Assembly: GCA_003566875.1 (NCBI GenBank)
Contig: PXBQ01000470.1
Coordinates: 1-5,683 of the forward strand
Reading direction: 5' to 3'
Length of the DNA: 5,683 nt
From: Spirochaetaceae bacterium
Lineage (GTDB): Bacteria; Spirochaetota; Spirochaetia; DSM-27196; PXBQ01
Shown: positions 5,458 to 5,683 of the stretch, piece by piece
Layout: every line of letters starts with the position of its first letter
How positions within the stretch are numbered: the first letter of the stretch is position 1
The notes under the pieces: generated by a model
What the model was told of the DNA's origin: nothing
Seen by the model: only the letters and a program-made list of their open reading frames with translations
Databases searched by the model: none
Position numbers and translations under genes: made by a program

Positions 5458-5486
5458 TTGACACGGCCACACGTGGCGTGTATATT
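5458..5486 (+). promoter_or_regulatory. Near-consensus sigma70 promoter of the metal transporter gene
   Basis: TTGACA (5458-5463) matches consensus and lies 17 bases before TATATT (5481-5486). Transcription would start near 5493, giving a leader of about 53 bases. An A/T-rich stretch with a T11 run lies upstream. The spacer contains CACGTG (5470-5475) inside an imperfect inverted arrangement, ACACGGCCAC and GTGGCGTGT. Confidence 0.7.
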
Positions 5487-5510
5487 TTCATCGAGATTTT
5501 GATGATTCAA

Positions 5511-5527
5511 AGTTCATATGATGAACT
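5511..5527. promoter_or_regulatory. Inverted repeat in the metal transporter leader, candidate operator
   Basis: AGTTCAT (5511-5517) and ATGAACT (5521-5527) are perfect inverted arms separated by ATG. The element lies about 20-35 bases downstream of the predicted transcription start and 18 bases before the start codon. Metal uptake genes are usually repressed by Fur-, Zur- or DtxR-type proteins at such A/T-rich dyads. I do not recognise this as a consensus site of any of them. Confidence 0.45.
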
Positions 5528-5534
5528 ATGCTAT

Positions 5535-5540
5535 AAGGAA
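5535..5540 (+). promoter_or_regulatory. Ribosome binding site of the metal transporter gene
   Basis: AAGGAA lies five bases before the ATG at 5546. The following codons form an immediate signal peptide, so the start is well supported. Confidence 0.75.
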
Positions 5541-5545
5541 CTTCT

Positions 5546-5683
5546 ATGAAACGAATATTACTTACCTGCGTGTTTTTTCTCTGTCTGGTGAGCGCGGCGT
5601 TCTCTTCCGGTCGAACCGAAGAAGTGCCGGGGTTCTCTTATCCATACTCGATCGTCACGACGACCGGAATGATCGGCGATGTC
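5546..5683 (+). CDS. Metal ABC transporter substrate-binding protein, N-terminal fragment
   Basis: The first 46 residues are present and the gene runs off the window end. A signal peptide is clear: Met-Lys-Arg, a hydrophobic core at about 4-19 (LLTCVFFLCLVSAAF) and a polar SSGRTEE stretch. No standard lipobox Cys is visible, because Cys8 and Cys13 lie inside the core. The protein is therefore probably cleaved near 19-22 and exported to the periplasm. The first mature strand reads SIVTTTGMIGDV at 35-46, which matches the opening strand and loop of ZnuA/TroA-type cluster A-I proteins (V-TT-GMI-DV). These bind zinc or manganese and deliver it to an ABC importer. The metal-binding His residues lie beyond the window, so zinc and manganese cannot be told apart. 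ATPase and permease genes would be expected downstream. It has its own promoter and a candidate operator upstream. Confidence 0.85.
   Translation, partial: MKRILLTCVFFLCLVSAAFSSGRTEEVPGFSYPYSIVTTTGMIGDV

Overview
This window reads as a bacterial chromosome segment of moderately high G+C content, densely packed with genes. It holds six complete protein genes and the start of a seventh. There is no RNA gene, mobile element, CRISPR array or long repeat that I can support. The lineage is uncertain. The best clue is the signal peptide of the last gene, whose end (Phe-Ser-Ser-Gly-Arg-Thr-Glu-Glu) resembles exported binding proteins of free-living spirochaetes. That is an inference from style, not a classification.

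Layout. (1) 65-1054, minus strand: a DUF6765-type protein of unknown function with His/Asp motifs like those of zinc-dependent phospholipase C/P1 nuclease folds. (2) 1117-1821, plus strand: a HAD-superfamily phosphatase, overlapping by 4 bases (3) 1818-2864, a diacylglycerol-kinase-domain lipid kinase-like protein; these two form an operon. (4) 2849-3697, minus strand: an RNase Z/arylsulfatase-like metallo-beta-lactamase-fold hydrolase, converging on and overlapping gene 3 by 16 bases. (5) 3786-4361, minus strand: a transcription regulator with an XRE helix-turn-helix and a C-terminal cupin. (6) 4461-5405, plus strand: an SDR-type L-threonine 3-dehydrogenase, divergent from the regulator. (7) 5546 to the window end: the N-terminus of a ZnuA/TroA-like metal ABC transporter binding protein.

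How the parts work together. The HAD phosphatase and the lipid kinase-like protein are translationally coupled and probably act on phosphorylated small molecules or lipids. The regulator and threonine dehydrogenase share a 99-base control region, and the regulator probably controls both itself and the dehydrogenase. That region is the most structured DNA here. It holds two sigma70-like promoters pointing at each other, two abutting 20-base palindromic units that each cover one -10 box, and a further 10-base palindrome. The metal transporter gene has its own near-consensus promoter and an inverted repeat in its leader.

The second notable point is the divergent pair of genes 1 and 2. Neither has a Shine-Dalgarno sequence. 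Each has an extended -10 box (TGGTATTCT or TGGTAAACT) ending exactly six bases before its ATG, which predicts leaderless mRNAs. The other five genes have recognisable ribosome binding sites. I see no clearly new multi-gene system; the novelty is in regulation and in the uncharacterised DUF6765 protein.
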